Assembly: GCA_963828075.1 (NCBI GenBank)
Contig: CAWHDH010000021.1
Coordinates: forward strand, 1,736,001-1,800,000
DNA: 64,000 nt
Origin: JACCYI01 sp963828075
GTDB lineage: Bacteria > Actinomycetota > Thermoleophilia > Solirubrobacterales > Solirubrobacteraceae
Reading direction: 5' to 3'
How positions within the stretch are numbered: the stretch's first letter is position 1; every line of letters starts with the position of its first letter. The notes beneath the pieces are model-generated. The model did no database searches. It saw only the letters and a program-made list of their open reading frames with translations, and was not told where the DNA came from. A program made the position numbers and the translations under genes. This document shows, one piece after another, positions 31,776-40,316 of this stretch.

Positions 31776-32312
31776 ATGAAGGCCAAGCTCACGGCCGTCG
31801 CGATCGCCGGCGTGCTGTTCACCGGGTCCATCGCCGTCCCGGCCATCGCCGTCGACGGCGGCGGCGGCGGCGGGACCACCCAGCCGGGCCCGGGCGGCAC
31901 CCTCAAGGTCCTGCAGATCGACGGGAAGTGGTCGCCGGCAAAGCTGCTCGGCAACAACGGCAACAGCCCCATGACGCCGCTGGCCTGCCGGACGCCGATC
32001 CACACCGCCGGCGAGAACGAGGTCGCCATCGTGCACCGTTCGGCGACCGCCACGACGCCCAATCCCGTCAGCGACGCGCTGTACATCAACGCCGGCGTCT
32101 CGAAGTTCGGAAGCCCGTTCCAGACCATGTCACTGGTCGAGGGCGTGGAGTCGATGCAGGACGGCACGGCTCACGCCACGACGCAGACGGTCATCCCGCT
32201 CGACGCCGGCGTCGGCTACCGCTTCGGCGCGATGCTGTCCTCGAACTCCCCCACGCAGATCAGCGCGGGCTACTGCATGGGCACGGTCGAGATCGTCAAG
32301 AACGCCGGCTGA
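31776..32312 (+). CDS. Secreted protein of unknown function, 178 aa
   Basis: An AAGGAGGAA ribosome site precedes the ATG at 31776, which opens MKAKLTAVAIAGVLFTGSIA, a signal peptide cut near PAIAVDG. The mature part begins with a Gly-rich linker and then has beta-like segments (NEVAIVHRSATATTPN, DALYINAGVSKFG, TQTVIPLDAGVGYRFGAML). Two Cys (LACRTP and YCMGTVE) could form a disulfide. No known domain is recognised. Confidence 0.75.
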   Translation: MKAKLTAVAIAGVLFTGSIAVPAIAVDGGGGGGTTQPGPGGTLKVLQIDGKWSPAKLLGNNGNSPMTPLACRTPIHTAGENEVAIVHRSATATTPNPVSDALYINAGVSKFGSPFQTMSLVEGVESMQDGTAHATTQTVIPLDAGVGYRFGAMLSSNSPTQISAGYCMGTVEIVKNAG

Positions 32313-32387
32313 CCGGCACCCGGGTCAGTTCGCCGACGGCCGCGGCGCGCCACTGCGCGCCGCGGCCGTGCGTCATCGTGGACGCGG

Positions 32388-33644
32388 ATGACCCGCGTCC
32401 TGCGCAACCGCGACTTCCGCCTCCTGTGGCTCGGCCACTCGGTGTCGTCGGTCGGCGACCGGTTGCTCACGATCGCGCTCGCGCTCTACGTCATCGATCT
32501 CACCGGCCGCGCGTCGGACCTGGGGATCGTGCTCGCCGCGAACATGCTGCCGTTCGTGGCGTTCATCCTGCTCGGCGGCGTCTGGTCGGACCGCCTGGCG
32601 CGCAAGCGCGTGATGATCGTCTCCGACCTCGTCCGCTTCGGGCTGCACGGGACGCTCGCGATCCTGGTCTGGGCCGAGGCCGCGGAGATCTGGCACCTCG
32701 TCGCGCTCGGCGCCGCCTCCGGCCTCGCCTCCGCCTTCTTCAAGCCGGCGGCCGGCGGCCTCGTCCCGCAGACGGTCCCCGAGGACGAGGTCCAGGAGGC
32801 CAACGGGCTCGTCGGCTTCAGCAACAACGCCGCCGAGTTCGCCGGCCCCGCGCTCGCGACGGCGCTCGTGCTCGGCGCCGGCGCCGCGACGGCGTTCGCG
32901 CTCGACGCGGTGTCGTTCCTGGTCAGCGCGGCGTGCCTCGCCGGCGTCCACGCCCGCGAGCGCGGCGAGCCGGTGGCCGCCGGGCGGTTCGTCGACGACC
33001 TGCGCGCGGGCTACGTCGCCGTCCGTTCGCGCGCGTGGGTGTGGGTGACGATCGTCGTGTTCAGCGCCGCCGTCATGGTCTGCCTGGCGCCCTGGTACGT
33101 GCTGGGGCCAGTCGTCGCCGAGGACGTCTACGACCGCATCGGGATCTACGGCGTCGTCTCGTCGGCGCTCGGCCTCGGCACCGTGATCGGGACGCTGGTC
33201 GCGGTCCGCTGGCGCCCGCAATACCCCATGCGCCTCGCCTTCGTCCTGTGCCTGGCGTGGCCCGCGGCGACCGCCCTCTACGCCGCCGGCCTGCCGCTTG
33301 CGCTGGTGACTGTGGCGATGGCGGTCGCCGGTGCCGGCCTGGCGCTCTTCGAGGTGTTCTGGCTCACCGCCCTCGCGCACCGCGTGCCGCCGCACCTGCT
33401 GTCGCGCGTGACGTCCTACGACTACATGGGCTCGCTGCTGTTCCTCCCGCTCGGCTACCTGCTGGCCGGCCCGGCCGCCGACGCGCTCGGCGCCCAGGAG
33501 GTGCTGCTCGGAGGCTCCGTGCTCGCCACCGTCTGCCTCGCCCTCGGCCTGCTGCCGCGCGAGACCCGCCAACTGGAGCGGATCGAGCCCACCGACGCTC
33601 AGAACTCCGGGGTGCCCTCCTCGGGCGTCGAGGCCTCCGCGTAG
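32388..33644 (+). CDS. MFS exporter (EntS/MFS_3-like)
   Basis: The 418-residue protein has about 12 membrane segments and starts LRNRDFRLLWLGHSVSSVG, which with VWSDRLARKRVM in the first cytoplasmic loop is typical of the MFS_3 group of drug and siderophore exporters. DEVQEANGLVGFSNNAAEF is another family block. Its 3' end overlaps thiG by 46 bp, tail to tail. Substrate is unknown. Confidence 0.87.
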   Translation: MTRVLRNRDFRLLWLGHSVSSVGDRLLTIALALYVIDLTGRASDLGIVLAANMLPFVAFILLGGVWSDRLARKRVMIVSDLVRFGLHGTLAILVWAEAAEIWHLVALGAASGLASAFFKPAAGGLVPQTVPEDEVQEANGLVGFSNNAAEFAGPALATALVLGAGAATAFALDAVSFLVSAACLAGVHARERGEPVAAGRFVDDLRAGYVAVRSRAWVWVTIVVFSAAVMVCLAPWYVLGPVVAEDVYDRIGIYGVVSSALGLGTVIGTLVAVRWRPQYPMRLAFVLCLAWPAATALYAAGLPLALVTVAMAVAGAGLALFEVFWLTALAHRVPPHLLSRVTSYDYMGSLLFLPLGYLLAGPAADALGAQEVLLGGSVLATVCLALGLLPRETRQLERIEPTDAQNSGVPSSGVEASA

Positions 33645-34384
33645 AGCCGCCGCGGGATCCGGCCCGCGCGCCGCGCCAGCCGGCCGGCCTCGGTCGCCAG
33701 GCGGATCGCCCGCGCCATCGCCACCGGGTCCTCGGCGCGCGAGATCGCCGTCGCGCACAGCACCGCGTCGCAGCCGAGCTCCATCGCCAGCGCCGCGTCC
33801 GACGCCGTGCCGACGCCCGCGTCGAGGATCACCGGCACGCCGGCGCGCTCGCGGATCAGGCGCAGGTTGTACGGGTTGAGCAGGCCCTGGCCGGAGCCGA
33901 TCGGCGAGCCCGCGGGCATCACCGCCGCGCAGCCGACGTCCTCGAGCCGGCGGGCGAGGATCGGGTCGTCGTTGGTGTAGGGCAGGACGGTGAAGCCCTC
34001 GTCGACGAGCTCCTCGGCGGCCTCGAGCAGCGCAGGCGCGTCCGGCAGCAGCGTGCGCTCGTCGCCGACCACCTCGAGCTTGACCCAGTCGGTCTCGAAC
34101 GCCTCGCGCGCCAGCTTGGCGGTGAGCACGGCGTCGCGCGCCGTGAAGCAGCCGGCGGTGTTCGGCAGCAGCCTGACCCCCGCCGCGCCGAGCACGTCGA
34201 CGATCGAGCCGCGCTGGCCGGGGTCGACGCGGCGCAGCGCCACCGTCACGAGCTCGGTGCCGCTCGCCTCGATGGCGGCGGCGAGCGACTCGAGCGAGCG
34301 GAAGCCGCCGGTGCCCAGCAGCAGCCGCGAGGCGAACGTCGTGTCGCCGATGCGCAGCGGGTCGGTGGTCGTCGAGGTCGCCAC
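33599..34384 (-). CDS. thiG: Thiazole synthase ThiG
   Basis: ThiG condenses deoxyxylulose-5-phosphate, dehydroglycine and the sulfur carried by ThiS thiocarboxylate into the thiamine thiazole. The 261-residue TIM-barrel protein has the Schiff-base Lys in DWVKLEV, LLPNTAGCFTARDA, and PIGSGQGLLNP and VILDAGVGTASDA for phosphate binding. It is the third gene of thiO-thiS-thiG, 3 bp after thiS, under the TPP riboswitch. The C-terminal tail overlaps the convergent MFS gene. Confidence 0.96.
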   Translation of the reverse strand: MATSTTTDPLRIGDTTFASRLLLGTGGFRSLESLAAAIEASGTELVTVALRRVDPGQRGSIVDVLGAAGVRLLPNTAGCFTARDAVLTAKLAREAFETDWVKLEVVGDERTLLPDAPALLEAAEELVDEGFTVLPYTNDDPILARRLEDVGCAAVMPAGSPIGSGQGLLNPYNLRLIRERAGVPVILDAGVGTASDAALAMELGCDAVLCATAISRAEDPVAMARAIRLATEAGRLARRAGRIPRRLYAEASTPEEGTPEF

Positions 34385-34387
34385 CGC

Positions 34388-34594
34388 TCAGCCTCCCTGC
34401 ACGGCGTGGAGGACCTCGACGTGGGCGCCCTCGTGCAGGCGCTCGCGCTCCCATGCCCCACGCGGGACGACCTCGGCGTCGACCGCCACCGCGACGCCGC
34501 GGGCGCCGGCCGGCACGTCGAGCGTGGCGAGGATGGAGGACACCGTGGCGTCGTCGGTCACGTCGGCCTCGCGCCCGTTGACGACGACCTTCAT
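34388..34594 (-). CDS. thiS: Sulfur carrier protein ThiS
   Basis: ThiS is a ubiquitin-like sulfur carrier whose C-terminal Gly-Gly becomes a thiocarboxylate. The 68-residue protein ends HAVQGG and has the ubiquitin-like core (MKVVVNGREADV, then VAVAVDAEVVPR). Its start overlaps the thiO stop as ATGA and thiG follows after 3 bp. The activating enzyme ThiF is not in the window. Confidence 0.95.
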   Translation of the reverse strand: MKVVVNGREADVTDDATVSSILATLDVPAGARGVAVAVDAEVVPRGAWERERLHEGAHVEVLHAVQGG

Positions 34595-35736
34595 CGCGCC
34601 GCCTCCGCACGCGAGAAGCGGCGGGGGTCGGCCGGCGCCGCCCAGTCCGGCAGCGCCTCGCCGGCGAGCCCGGCGACCACGAGCTCGGCGGTCAGCGGCG
34701 TCAGCAGGATGCCGTTGCGGTAGTGGCCCGTCGCCCAGTGCAGCCCGTCGATCGCGCCCGGGCCGATCGACGGCAGGTTGTCGGGCGACGCGGGCCGCAG
34801 GCCGGCGCCGACCTCGGCGATCTCCATCTCGAGGATCCCGGGGACGACTTCGCCGACGTCGCGCAGCAGCTCGTGGACCGCGCCCGCGGTCGGCGTGAGG
34901 TCGAAGCCGCGATCCTCCATCGAGGCGCCGAGGACGTACCGGCCGTCGCCGCGCGGGACGAGGTAGCCGTCAGGCGTGCGGATGGTTCGCTCGACCAGGC
35001 CGGGGCCGCGGGTATCGCGCAGCCGCAGGATCGTCCCCTTCACCGGCCGCAGCGGCACCCGGACGGCGTCGGCGAGGCCGTCGATCCGGGCGTTCCACGC
35101 GCCGGCCGCGAGCACCGTCGCCCCCGCGCGCAGCTCCTCGCCGCCGGCGAGCCGCACGCCCTCGACCCGGTCGCCGCCGCCGAGCACCGCCTCAACTTGC
35201 ACGCGCGTCCGGACCTCGCCGCCAGCGCGCTCGACCGCCTCGGCGAGCGCGGCCGCGAGGACGCGCGGGTCGATCGAGATGTCGCCGGGCACGTCGAGCG
35301 CGAGCCGCACGGTCGGCGCCAGCGCCGGCTCGGCGCGCCGCGCCGCCGACGGGCGCAGCCGCTCGGACGCGAGGCCGAGCGAGCGCTGCAGCGCGAACAG
35401 CCGGTCGAGCGCCTCGGCGTCGTCGCGGTCGCGCGCGACGACCAGCGTGCCGGCGCGCGAGAGCCCGGGGTCGCGCCCAGAGGCGGCGGCCACCTCGGCG
35501 CAGAAGTCACCGAATCGCGCGGCGCTCTCCAGACCGAGGCGCATCAGCTCGTCCTCGCCGAAGAAGACTTCGGAGACCGGCGAGAGCATCCCGGCGGCGA
35601 CCTGCCACGCCCCGGGACCGCCGGAGTCGCAGACGACGGTGCGCAGCCCGCGCTGCGCGGCGCGCCAGGCGATGGCCAGGCCGATCGTGCCGCCGCCCAC
35701 GACGACGACGTCAGGCGGATGGGGCTGGGCTGACAC
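34591..35736 (-). CDS. thiO: Glycine oxidase ThiO
   Basis: ThiO oxidises glycine to dehydroglycine with FAD for thiazole synthesis. The 381-residue protein has the FAD loop VVVVGGGTIGLAIAW and the DAO-fold elements AAGMLSPVSE, LAAGAWNARI and the C-terminal HWATGHYRNGILLTP. The GTG start lies 9 nt after a GGAG ribosome site that sits at the 3' edge of the TPP riboswitch, so translation is probably switched directly by thiamine pyrophosphate. It is the first gene of thiO-thiS-thiG. Confidence 0.94.
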   Translation of the reverse strand: MSAQPHPPDVVVVGGGTIGLAIAWRAAQRGLRTVVCDSGGPGAWQVAAGMLSPVSEVFFGEDELMRLGLESAARFGDFCAEVAAASGRDPGLSRAGTLVVARDRDDAEALDRLFALQRSLGLASERLRPSAARRAEPALAPTVRLALDVPGDISIDPRVLAAALAEAVERAGGEVRTRVQVEAVLGGGDRVEGVRLAGGEELRAGATVLAAGAWNARIDGLADAVRVPLRPVKGTILRLRDTRGPGLVERTIRTPDGYLVPRGDGRYVLGASMEDRGFDLTPTAGAVHELLRDVGEVVPGILEMEIAEVGAGLRPASPDNLPSIGPGAIDGLHWATGHYRNGILLTPLTAELVVAGLAGEALPDWAAPADPRRFSRAEAAR

Positions 35737-35740
35737 TGCT

Positions 35741-35840
35741 CGTCTCTCCTCCCTACGCCGGCATGACCCGGGTCAGGTTCCACGGTCGAGGGCCTCGTGC
35801 CCCCCTCTCAGCCCGCTCGCGGGCTCCCGTTCGTGACGCG
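35741..35840 (-). promoter_or_regulatory. TPP riboswitch (THI element) upstream of thiO
   Basis: On the minus strand the element contains the pyrimidine-sensor sequence GCTGAGAGGG after a GAGCCCGCGAGCGGGC arm, and the pyrophosphate-sensor sequence ACCTGACCCGGGTCATGCC leading into GGCGTAGGGA, both hallmarks of the aptamer. The conserved 3' end GGGAGGAG (35746-35753) doubles as the thiO ribosome site, which suggests translational control. It is divergent from thiE, which it does not control directly. Confidence 0.93.
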
Positions 35841-35855
35841 TCTATCGTAGCGCCG

Positions 35856-36494
35856 GTGACCCCGCGCGACCGGCTGCGAGACGCCCGCCTGTACCTGGTC
35901 TGCGACGCGCGTCCGCGCGCGTTCCTGGAGGCTGCGCTGCGCGGCGGCGTCGACGTGATCCAGCTGCGCGACAAGACACTCGACGACGACGCGGTGGTCG
36001 CCGCGGCGCGCGAGTTCCGGGCCGCGGCGGATGCGCACGACGCGCTCTTCATCCTCAACGACCGGCCCGACCTCGTGGCGGCGGCGCGGGCCGACGGCGT
36101 TCACGTCGGCCAGGACGACGAAAAGCCGGCCGCAGCGCGCGCGCTCCTGGGCCACGGACTCGTCGTCGGGCGCTCGACCCACGCGCCGGCGCAGGCCGAC
36201 GCGGCGCTCGCCGATCGCGAGGTCGACTACCTCGCCGTCGGCCCGGTCCACGCGACGCCGACGAAGCCGGGGCGCCCCGCCGCCGGCCTCGAGTACGTCG
36301 AGTACGCGGCGCGTGCGGTAAGCGACGCGAAGCCGTGGTTCGCCATCGGCGGCCTCGACGCCGGAAACGTCGACGAGGTCCTCGAACGCGGCGCCCGCCG
36401 CGTCGTCGTCGTGCGCGCGATCACCGAGGCGGCCGACCCCGAGCGCGCCGCGCGCGAGCTGCGCACCGCGCTGGAGGTCCCCGTTGGGGCGTAG
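35856..36494 (+). CDS. thiE: Thiamine-phosphate synthase ThiE
   Basis: ThiE joins hydroxymethylpyrimidine pyrophosphate to thiazole phosphate. The 212-residue TIM-barrel protein starts at the GTG at 35856 (MTPRDRLRDARLYLVCD); the frame is open further upstream but that part would lie over the riboswitch. Signatures are VDVIQLRDK, FILNDRPDLV, DGVHVGQDD, GRSTHAP, LAVGPVHATPTK and FAIGGLDAGNV. It is divergent from the thiO operon, and the next gene starts inside its last codons. Confidence 0.94.
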   Translation: MTPRDRLRDARLYLVCDARPRAFLEAALRGGVDVIQLRDKTLDDDAVVAAAREFRAAADAHDALFILNDRPDLVAAARADGVHVGQDDEKPAAARALLGHGLVVGRSTHAPAQADAALADREVDYLAVGPVHATPTKPGRPAAGLEYVEYAARAVSDAKPWFAIGGLDAGNVDEVLERGARRVVVVRAITEAADPERAARELRTALEVPVGA

Positions 36495-36972
36495 CCGCAA
36501 GCGGCGCGCGCACGAGGCCGCGACGCTGCAGCGCGGCTATGCCCGCGGCGAGGCGCGCCGGGAGCAGATCCGCGCCGAGCTCGAGCCGCTCGCGCCCGGC
36601 GAGCGCCCGACCGCCGTCGCGGTCGCAGCGATCATCGCCGCGGCGATCGCCCTTGCCAACGTCGCCTTCTGGCTCTCGGGCTACGAGGTCCGCGGCGAGC
36701 AGCCCGAGCCCGCCGGGGTGCTCGTGTTCAGCGGGTTGATGCTCGTCGGGGCGATCGGGATGTGGATGCGCCGCTACTGGGCGGTGCTCGGCTTCCAGGC
36801 CCTGCTCGGCCTGTCGATCATCGCCTCCGGCCTCGCGCTCCTGGTCGCCTCCAACCTGCAGGCCGTCCTGCTCCCGATCGCGGTCATCGCGGCCAGCGGC
36901 ACGCTGTTCTGGTTCCTCGTGCGCGCGATGGCGCGCCTGCAGATGCCCGAGCGTCCAACCCGCCGGCCATGA
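36484..36972 (+). CDS. Membrane protein, 162 aa
   Basis: A TTG start at 36484 overlaps the thiE stop. The protein has a basic, helical N-terminus (GRSRKRRAHEAATLQRGYAR, residues 2-21) and three or four membrane segments: VAVAAIIAAAIALANVAFWL, GVLVFSGLMLVGAIGMWM and AVLGFQALLGLSIIASGLAL, then AVLLPIAVIAASGTLFWFLV. No known motif is recognised. It is translationally linked to thiE upstream and, by ATGA overlap, to the thioesterase gene downstream. Confidence 0.75.
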   Translation: MGRSRKRRAHEAATLQRGYARGEARREQIRAELEPLAPGERPTAVAVAAIIAAAIALANVAFWLSGYEVRGEQPEPAGVLVFSGLMLVGAIGMWMRRYWAVLGFQALLGLSIIASGLALLVASNLQAVLLPIAVIAASGTLFWFLVRAMARLQMPERPTRRP

Positions 36973-37388
36973 GCGACCGCGGCTACGCGTTCACCCACGT
37001 CGAGCGCGTGCGCTTCGGCGACCTCGACGCGATGCGCCACCTCAACAACGTCGTCTTCCTGCGCTACTTCGAGACCGCGCGGATCGGCTACATCCGGACG
37101 CTGCTCCCCGAGCACGACCCGTCGCACCCCGAGGCCGGCTTCGGGCTGATCTTCGCGGAGTGCCACATCAACTACCGCTCGCCCGGTCAGTTCGACGAAG
37201 TGGTGGCGATCGACCTGCGCGTCGCCGACGTGCGGCGCTCGAGCTTCAAGGTCGAGTTCCGCATGCGCGTCGAGGAACGCCTGCTCGCGGAGGGCTACGG
37301 CACGCTGGTCGGCTTCGACTACGCGACCCAGCGGTCCCAGCCGCTGCCCGACGACCTCGCACATCGGCTGTCCCAAGCCGCGTTGTAA
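36969..37388 (+). CDS. Acyl-CoA thioesterase, hotdog fold (4HBT)
   Basis: The 139-residue protein has the 4-hydroxybenzoyl-CoA thioesterase signature: FGDLDAMRHLNNVVFLRYFE, with the catalytic-loop Asp and the His-Leu-Asn-Asn helix start, and CHINYRSPGQFDEVV. The ATG overlaps the stop of the membrane-protein gene (ATGA), and lpdA follows after 11 bp. Substrate chain length cannot be told. Confidence 0.9.
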   Translation: MSDRGYAFTHVERVRFGDLDAMRHLNNVVFLRYFETARIGYIRTLLPEHDPSHPEAGFGLIFAECHINYRSPGQFDEVVAIDLRVADVRRSSFKVEFRMRVEERLLAEGYGTLVGFDYATQRSQPLPDDLAHRLSQAAL

Positions 37389-37399
37389 GGTCCACGCCC

Positions 37400-38773
37400 A
37401 TGGCTGAGAGCGCGTACGACTGCATCGTCATCGGGTCCGGACCGGGGGGCTATGTGGCGGCGATCCGCGCGGCTCAACTCGGCATGAAGACCGCCGTGAT
37501 CGAGAAGGACAAAGTCGGCGGGCGCTGCCTGAACTACGCGTGCATCCCGGCCAAGGCGGTGCTGCGCGTGGCCGACATCCTCACCGAGGTGGAGGAGGCC
37601 GGGGACTTCGGGATCCAGGTCGACGGCGCGTCGGTCGACTACGCCAAGGTCGGCGATCGCCGGCGCAAGGTCGTCAAGACGCTCACGGGTGGCGTCGCGG
37701 GGCTGCTCAAGAAGAACGGCGTCGACGTCATCGAGGGCCATGGCGCGGTCACGGCCGACGGGAACGTCAAGGTCGGCGACTCGGAGATCGAGGCGCGCAA
37801 GGCGGTCATCCTCGCCACGGGCTCGGTCGCCAAGCCGGTCCCCGGAACCTCGTTCGGCGGCCGCGTGATCGGCACCGAGGGCGCGTGGGCGCTCGACGAG
37901 CTGCCGGAGACCCTGGCGGTCATCGGCGCGGGCGCGTCCGGCGCCGAGATCGCCTCGGCGTACGGCCGGCTCGGCACGAACGTCCTGCTGTTCGAGGCGC
38001 TCGACCGCGTGCTCCCGACCGAGGACGCCGACATCTCGAAAATCGCCGGCCGCGGACTGCAGAAGCAGAACATCAAGGTCCACACGGGCACGCTGGTGGA
38101 GAACGTCGAGGCGGGCGACGACCGCGTCACCTTCTCCTACGGCGACAAGCAGGGCGAGGCCGAGTACCTGGTCATCGCCGCCGGGCGCGGCCCCGACATC
38201 GAGGGACTCGGCCTCGACGAGGCGGGCGTCAAGCTCGACGACCGCGGGCTGATCCAGGTCGACGCCGCGCTGCGCACCTCCGTCAAGGGCGTCTACGCGC
38301 TCGGCGACCTCGTGCCCGGCCCGGCGCTCGCCCACAAGGCCTCGGACGAGGGGGTCATCGCCGTCGAGGACGCCGCCGGCCTCGAGACGCACGGCATCGA
38401 GTACATCGACATCCCGCGCGCGACGTTCTGCACCCCCAACGTCGCCTCCTTCGGGCTGACCGAGGAGCAGGCGCGCGAGCAGGGGATCGACGTCACGGTC
38501 GGCAAGCTCAACTACGGCGCGGTCGGCGCTGGCACCGTCTACGGCGACCGCGGCGGGATGATCAAGGTGATCGGCGACAAGAAGTACGGCGAGCTGGTCG
38601 GCGGCCACATCGTCGGCGCCAAGGCCACCGAGCTGATCCAGGAGCTGGTCAACGCCAAGGCGCTCGAGGGCGGCTATCCCGAGGTCGCCCGCATCGTCCA
38701 CGGGCACCCCACGCTGTCCGAGGGCGTCATGGAGGCCGCGCGGGCCGCCGATGGCTGGCTCATCCACGGCTGA
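37400..38773 (+). CDS. lpdA: Dihydrolipoyl dehydrogenase (E3)
   Basis: E3 reoxidises dihydrolipoamide on 2-oxoacid dehydrogenase complexes or the glycine cleavage system, using FAD and NAD. The 457-residue protein has FAD loop VIGSGPGGYVAAIRAAQLG, redox disulfide GGRCLNYACIPAKA, NAD loop VIGAGASGAEIAS, FAD-binding YALGDL and the C-terminal catalytic His in HGHPTLSEG. It lies 4.8 kb upstream of the first E2 gene and 7.7 kb upstream of E1, on the same strand. The E3 is probably shared between complexes. Confidence 0.95.
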   Translation: MAESAYDCIVIGSGPGGYVAAIRAAQLGMKTAVIEKDKVGGRCLNYACIPAKAVLRVADILTEVEEAGDFGIQVDGASVDYAKVGDRRRKVVKTLTGGVAGLLKKNGVDVIEGHGAVTADGNVKVGDSEIEARKAVILATGSVAKPVPGTSFGGRVIGTEGAWALDELPETLAVIGAGASGAEIASAYGRLGTNVLLFEALDRVLPTEDADISKIAGRGLQKQNIKVHTGTLVENVEAGDDRVTFSYGDKQGEAEYLVIAAGRGPDIEGLGLDEAGVKLDDRGLIQVDAALRTSVKGVYALGDLVPGPALAHKASDEGVIAVEDAAGLETHGIEYIDIPRATFCTPNVASFGLTEEQAREQGIDVTVGKLNYGAVGAGTVYGDRGGMIKVIGDKKYGELVGGHIVGAKATELIQELVNAKALEGGYPEVARIVHGHPTLSEGVMEAARAADGWLIHG

Positions 38774-39353
38774 GCAGCCGGGCTTCTACTTCGACCTGGC
38801 CTCACCGGAGGCCTACCTCGTCGCCGAGCGCGTCATGCACGCGCTGCCCGAGGTCGCGGAGTGGCGGCCGGTCTGGCTCGGGGGCCTGCGGGCCGGCGAG
38901 CTCGGCGGCTTCCGCTGCGCCGAGGAGGTCGCGTCGTTCCAGGAGGACGTGGAGCGCCGGGCGCGCGCGTACGAGCTGATGCCGGTGCGCTGGCCCGAGC
39001 CGTTCCCGGCCGACACGCGCTGGGCGATGCTCGTCGCGACCTACGCGAAGCAGATCGGCCGCACCGTCGCGTTCGCCCAGGCGGCGTTCCGCCAGGCGTT
39101 CGCCGCCGGTCGCGACCTGGGTGATCGCGACTCCGTCCTGATCGCCGCCGCGGCGTGCGAGATGCACCCGGCTGCCGTCGTCAAGGGCGCGGATCTCGGC
39201 TCGATCGCCCGACGGCTCGACGAGGCCACCGCCGAGGCGGCGCGGGCCGGCGTGCTCGACGTCCCGGCGATCCGCGTGGCGGACCGTGTCTTCCACGGCG
39301 ACGCCGAGGTCGCGGCGGCGGCCGAGGCGCTGCGCGCGCGGGCCCACCAGTGA
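38751..39353 (+). CDS. DsbA-fold oxidoreductase/HCCA-isomerase-like protein
   Basis: The 200-residue protein belongs to the thioredoxin-fold group of DsbA-like and 2-hydroxychromene-2-carboxylate isomerase proteins: GFYFDLASPEAYLVAERV (residues 11-28) matches the fold's first strand and helix, and VLDVPAIRVADRVFHGD the cis-Pro region. It lacks the CxxC of disulfide oxidoreductases, as the glutathione-like isomerase branch does, so redox activity is unlikely. It overlaps the lpdA 3' end by 23 bp. Confidence 0.8.
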   Translation: MAGSSTAEQPGFYFDLASPEAYLVAERVMHALPEVAEWRPVWLGGLRAGELGGFRCAEEVASFQEDVERRARAYELMPVRWPEPFPADTRWAMLVATYAKQIGRTVAFAQAAFRQAFAAGRDLGDRDSVLIAAAACEMHPAAVVKGADLGSIARRLDEATAEAARAGVLDVPAIRVADRVFHGDAEVAAAAEALRARAHQ

Positions 39354-39553
39354 TGCGCGCCAACCGCGCCTACGAGCTGCGCGTGACCCGCGACACCGTC
39401 GAGGTGGTCGAGATCGACTCGGGCGAGGTGGTCCTGTTCTGGGATACCGCGCCGAGCGAGACGCGGCGCCTCGCCCGCGCCCTGCGCGGTGACCTCGCGC
39501 AGCTCGACTCGGCGGCGTTCCTGGCACGCTGGCGCGCGTACGAGCCGCGATGA
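39353..39553 (+). CDS. Small hypothetical protein, 66 aa
   Basis: The ATG overlaps the previous stop by one base (TGATG) and the protein's stop overlaps the next ATG (ATGA), so the gene is held in a tightly coupled run. Sequence features are short beta strands (AYELRVTRDTVEVVEID, GEVVLFWDT) and an Arg/Leu-rich helix ending FLARWRAYEPR. No motif is recognised. Confidence 0.7.
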   Translation: MRANRAYELRVTRDTVEVVEIDSGEVVLFWDTAPSETRRLARALRGDLAQLDSAAFLARWRAYEPR

Positions 39554-39867
39554 CCGTCCTGCGCGCCGTCCGCTTCGGCCTCCCGCTGGTCATGGTAGCT
39601 CTCGGGCTGGCGCTGATCGGGCTGGTCGGCGGCCAGGATGCCGAGGCGGCGGGCATCACGATCATCGGCTCGGCCGCGCTCGTCGTCCTCGCGGGCGCCC
39701 TGGTGCGCTTCAGCATCGGGGAGACCGCCGACCGCGACCGCGAGCAGGCCGCGCGCGACTTCTTCGGCGAGCACGGGCGCTGGCCCGAGCCGGGGGAGCC
39801 GGGTGCCGAGGCGGTCCGGGTCAGGCGCGGCGGTCGAGCAGGGCGTAGGCCGCGGCGCCGACGATGA
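39550..39867 (+). CDS. Small membrane protein, 105 aa
   Basis: Two membrane segments, FGLPLVMVALGLALIGLVGG and ITIIGSAALVVLAGALV, are followed by a charged tail (ETADRDREQAARDFFGEHG) ending in a run of Arg. The start overlaps the previous stop (ATGA). The C-terminal Arg-rich tail overlaps a convergent gene by 47 bp. Function unknown. Confidence 0.68.
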   Translation: MTVLRAVRFGLPLVMVALGLALIGLVGGQDAEAAGITIIGSAALVVLAGALVRFSIGETADRDREQAARDFFGEHGRWPEPGEPGAEAVRVRRGGRAGRRPRRRR

Positions 39868-40129
39868 CCCCGGCGGCACCGACCGCGCCCGGGGTCGTGA
39901 GCGCGTCGTGCACGAGGTGCGACGCGACGAAGGCGGCGACCGCGACACCGGCGACACCGAGTTGCGCGGCGACGCCCGCGCGGCGGCCGCGGTAGGCGGC
40001 CGCGCCGAGCAGCGCCGCCATCACGGCGCCGCCCAGCGGCCGCACGCTCGTCGCCTCGGCGACCGCGAATCCGACGGGCAGGGCGGCGGCGGCGACGGGC
40101 CAGGCGGGAATCGACATGGCGCTGCGCAT
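39821..40129 (-). CDS. Small membrane protein, 102 aa
   Basis: The Ala/Gly/Val-rich protein has three hydrophobic segments: WPVAAAALPVGFAVAEA, LGGAVMAALLGAAAY and VAAQLGVAGVAVAAFVA, and a last one near VGAAGVIVGAAAYALL. An ATG four codons downstream (MSIPAWPV, 40117) is an equally good start. It is convergent with the preceding gene (47-bp overlap) and divergent from the REC-GGDEF-EAL gene. Function unknown. Confidence 0.6.
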   Translation of the reverse strand: MRSAMSIPAWPVAAAALPVGFAVAEATSVRPLGGAVMAALLGAAAYRGRRAGVAAQLGVAGVAVAAFVASHLVHDALTTPGAVGAAGVIVGAAAYALLDRRA

Positions 40130-40316
40130 ACCCGATCCGCGATGTGTCGGGTTGCGACTTCGGCGCCGACCTGCCGATCAGAGGGGGTGCGGCCGGTCCG
40201 CTCGAACTGCCCCCGGCGGGTCCGGCCGCGCTTTTTCTTCCGTCGTGCGTCCACGCATCGCGCACGCCGGTTCAGACGGCGCCTGGATTGGCCGATGAAC
40301 CGTCCAACCACACGTA

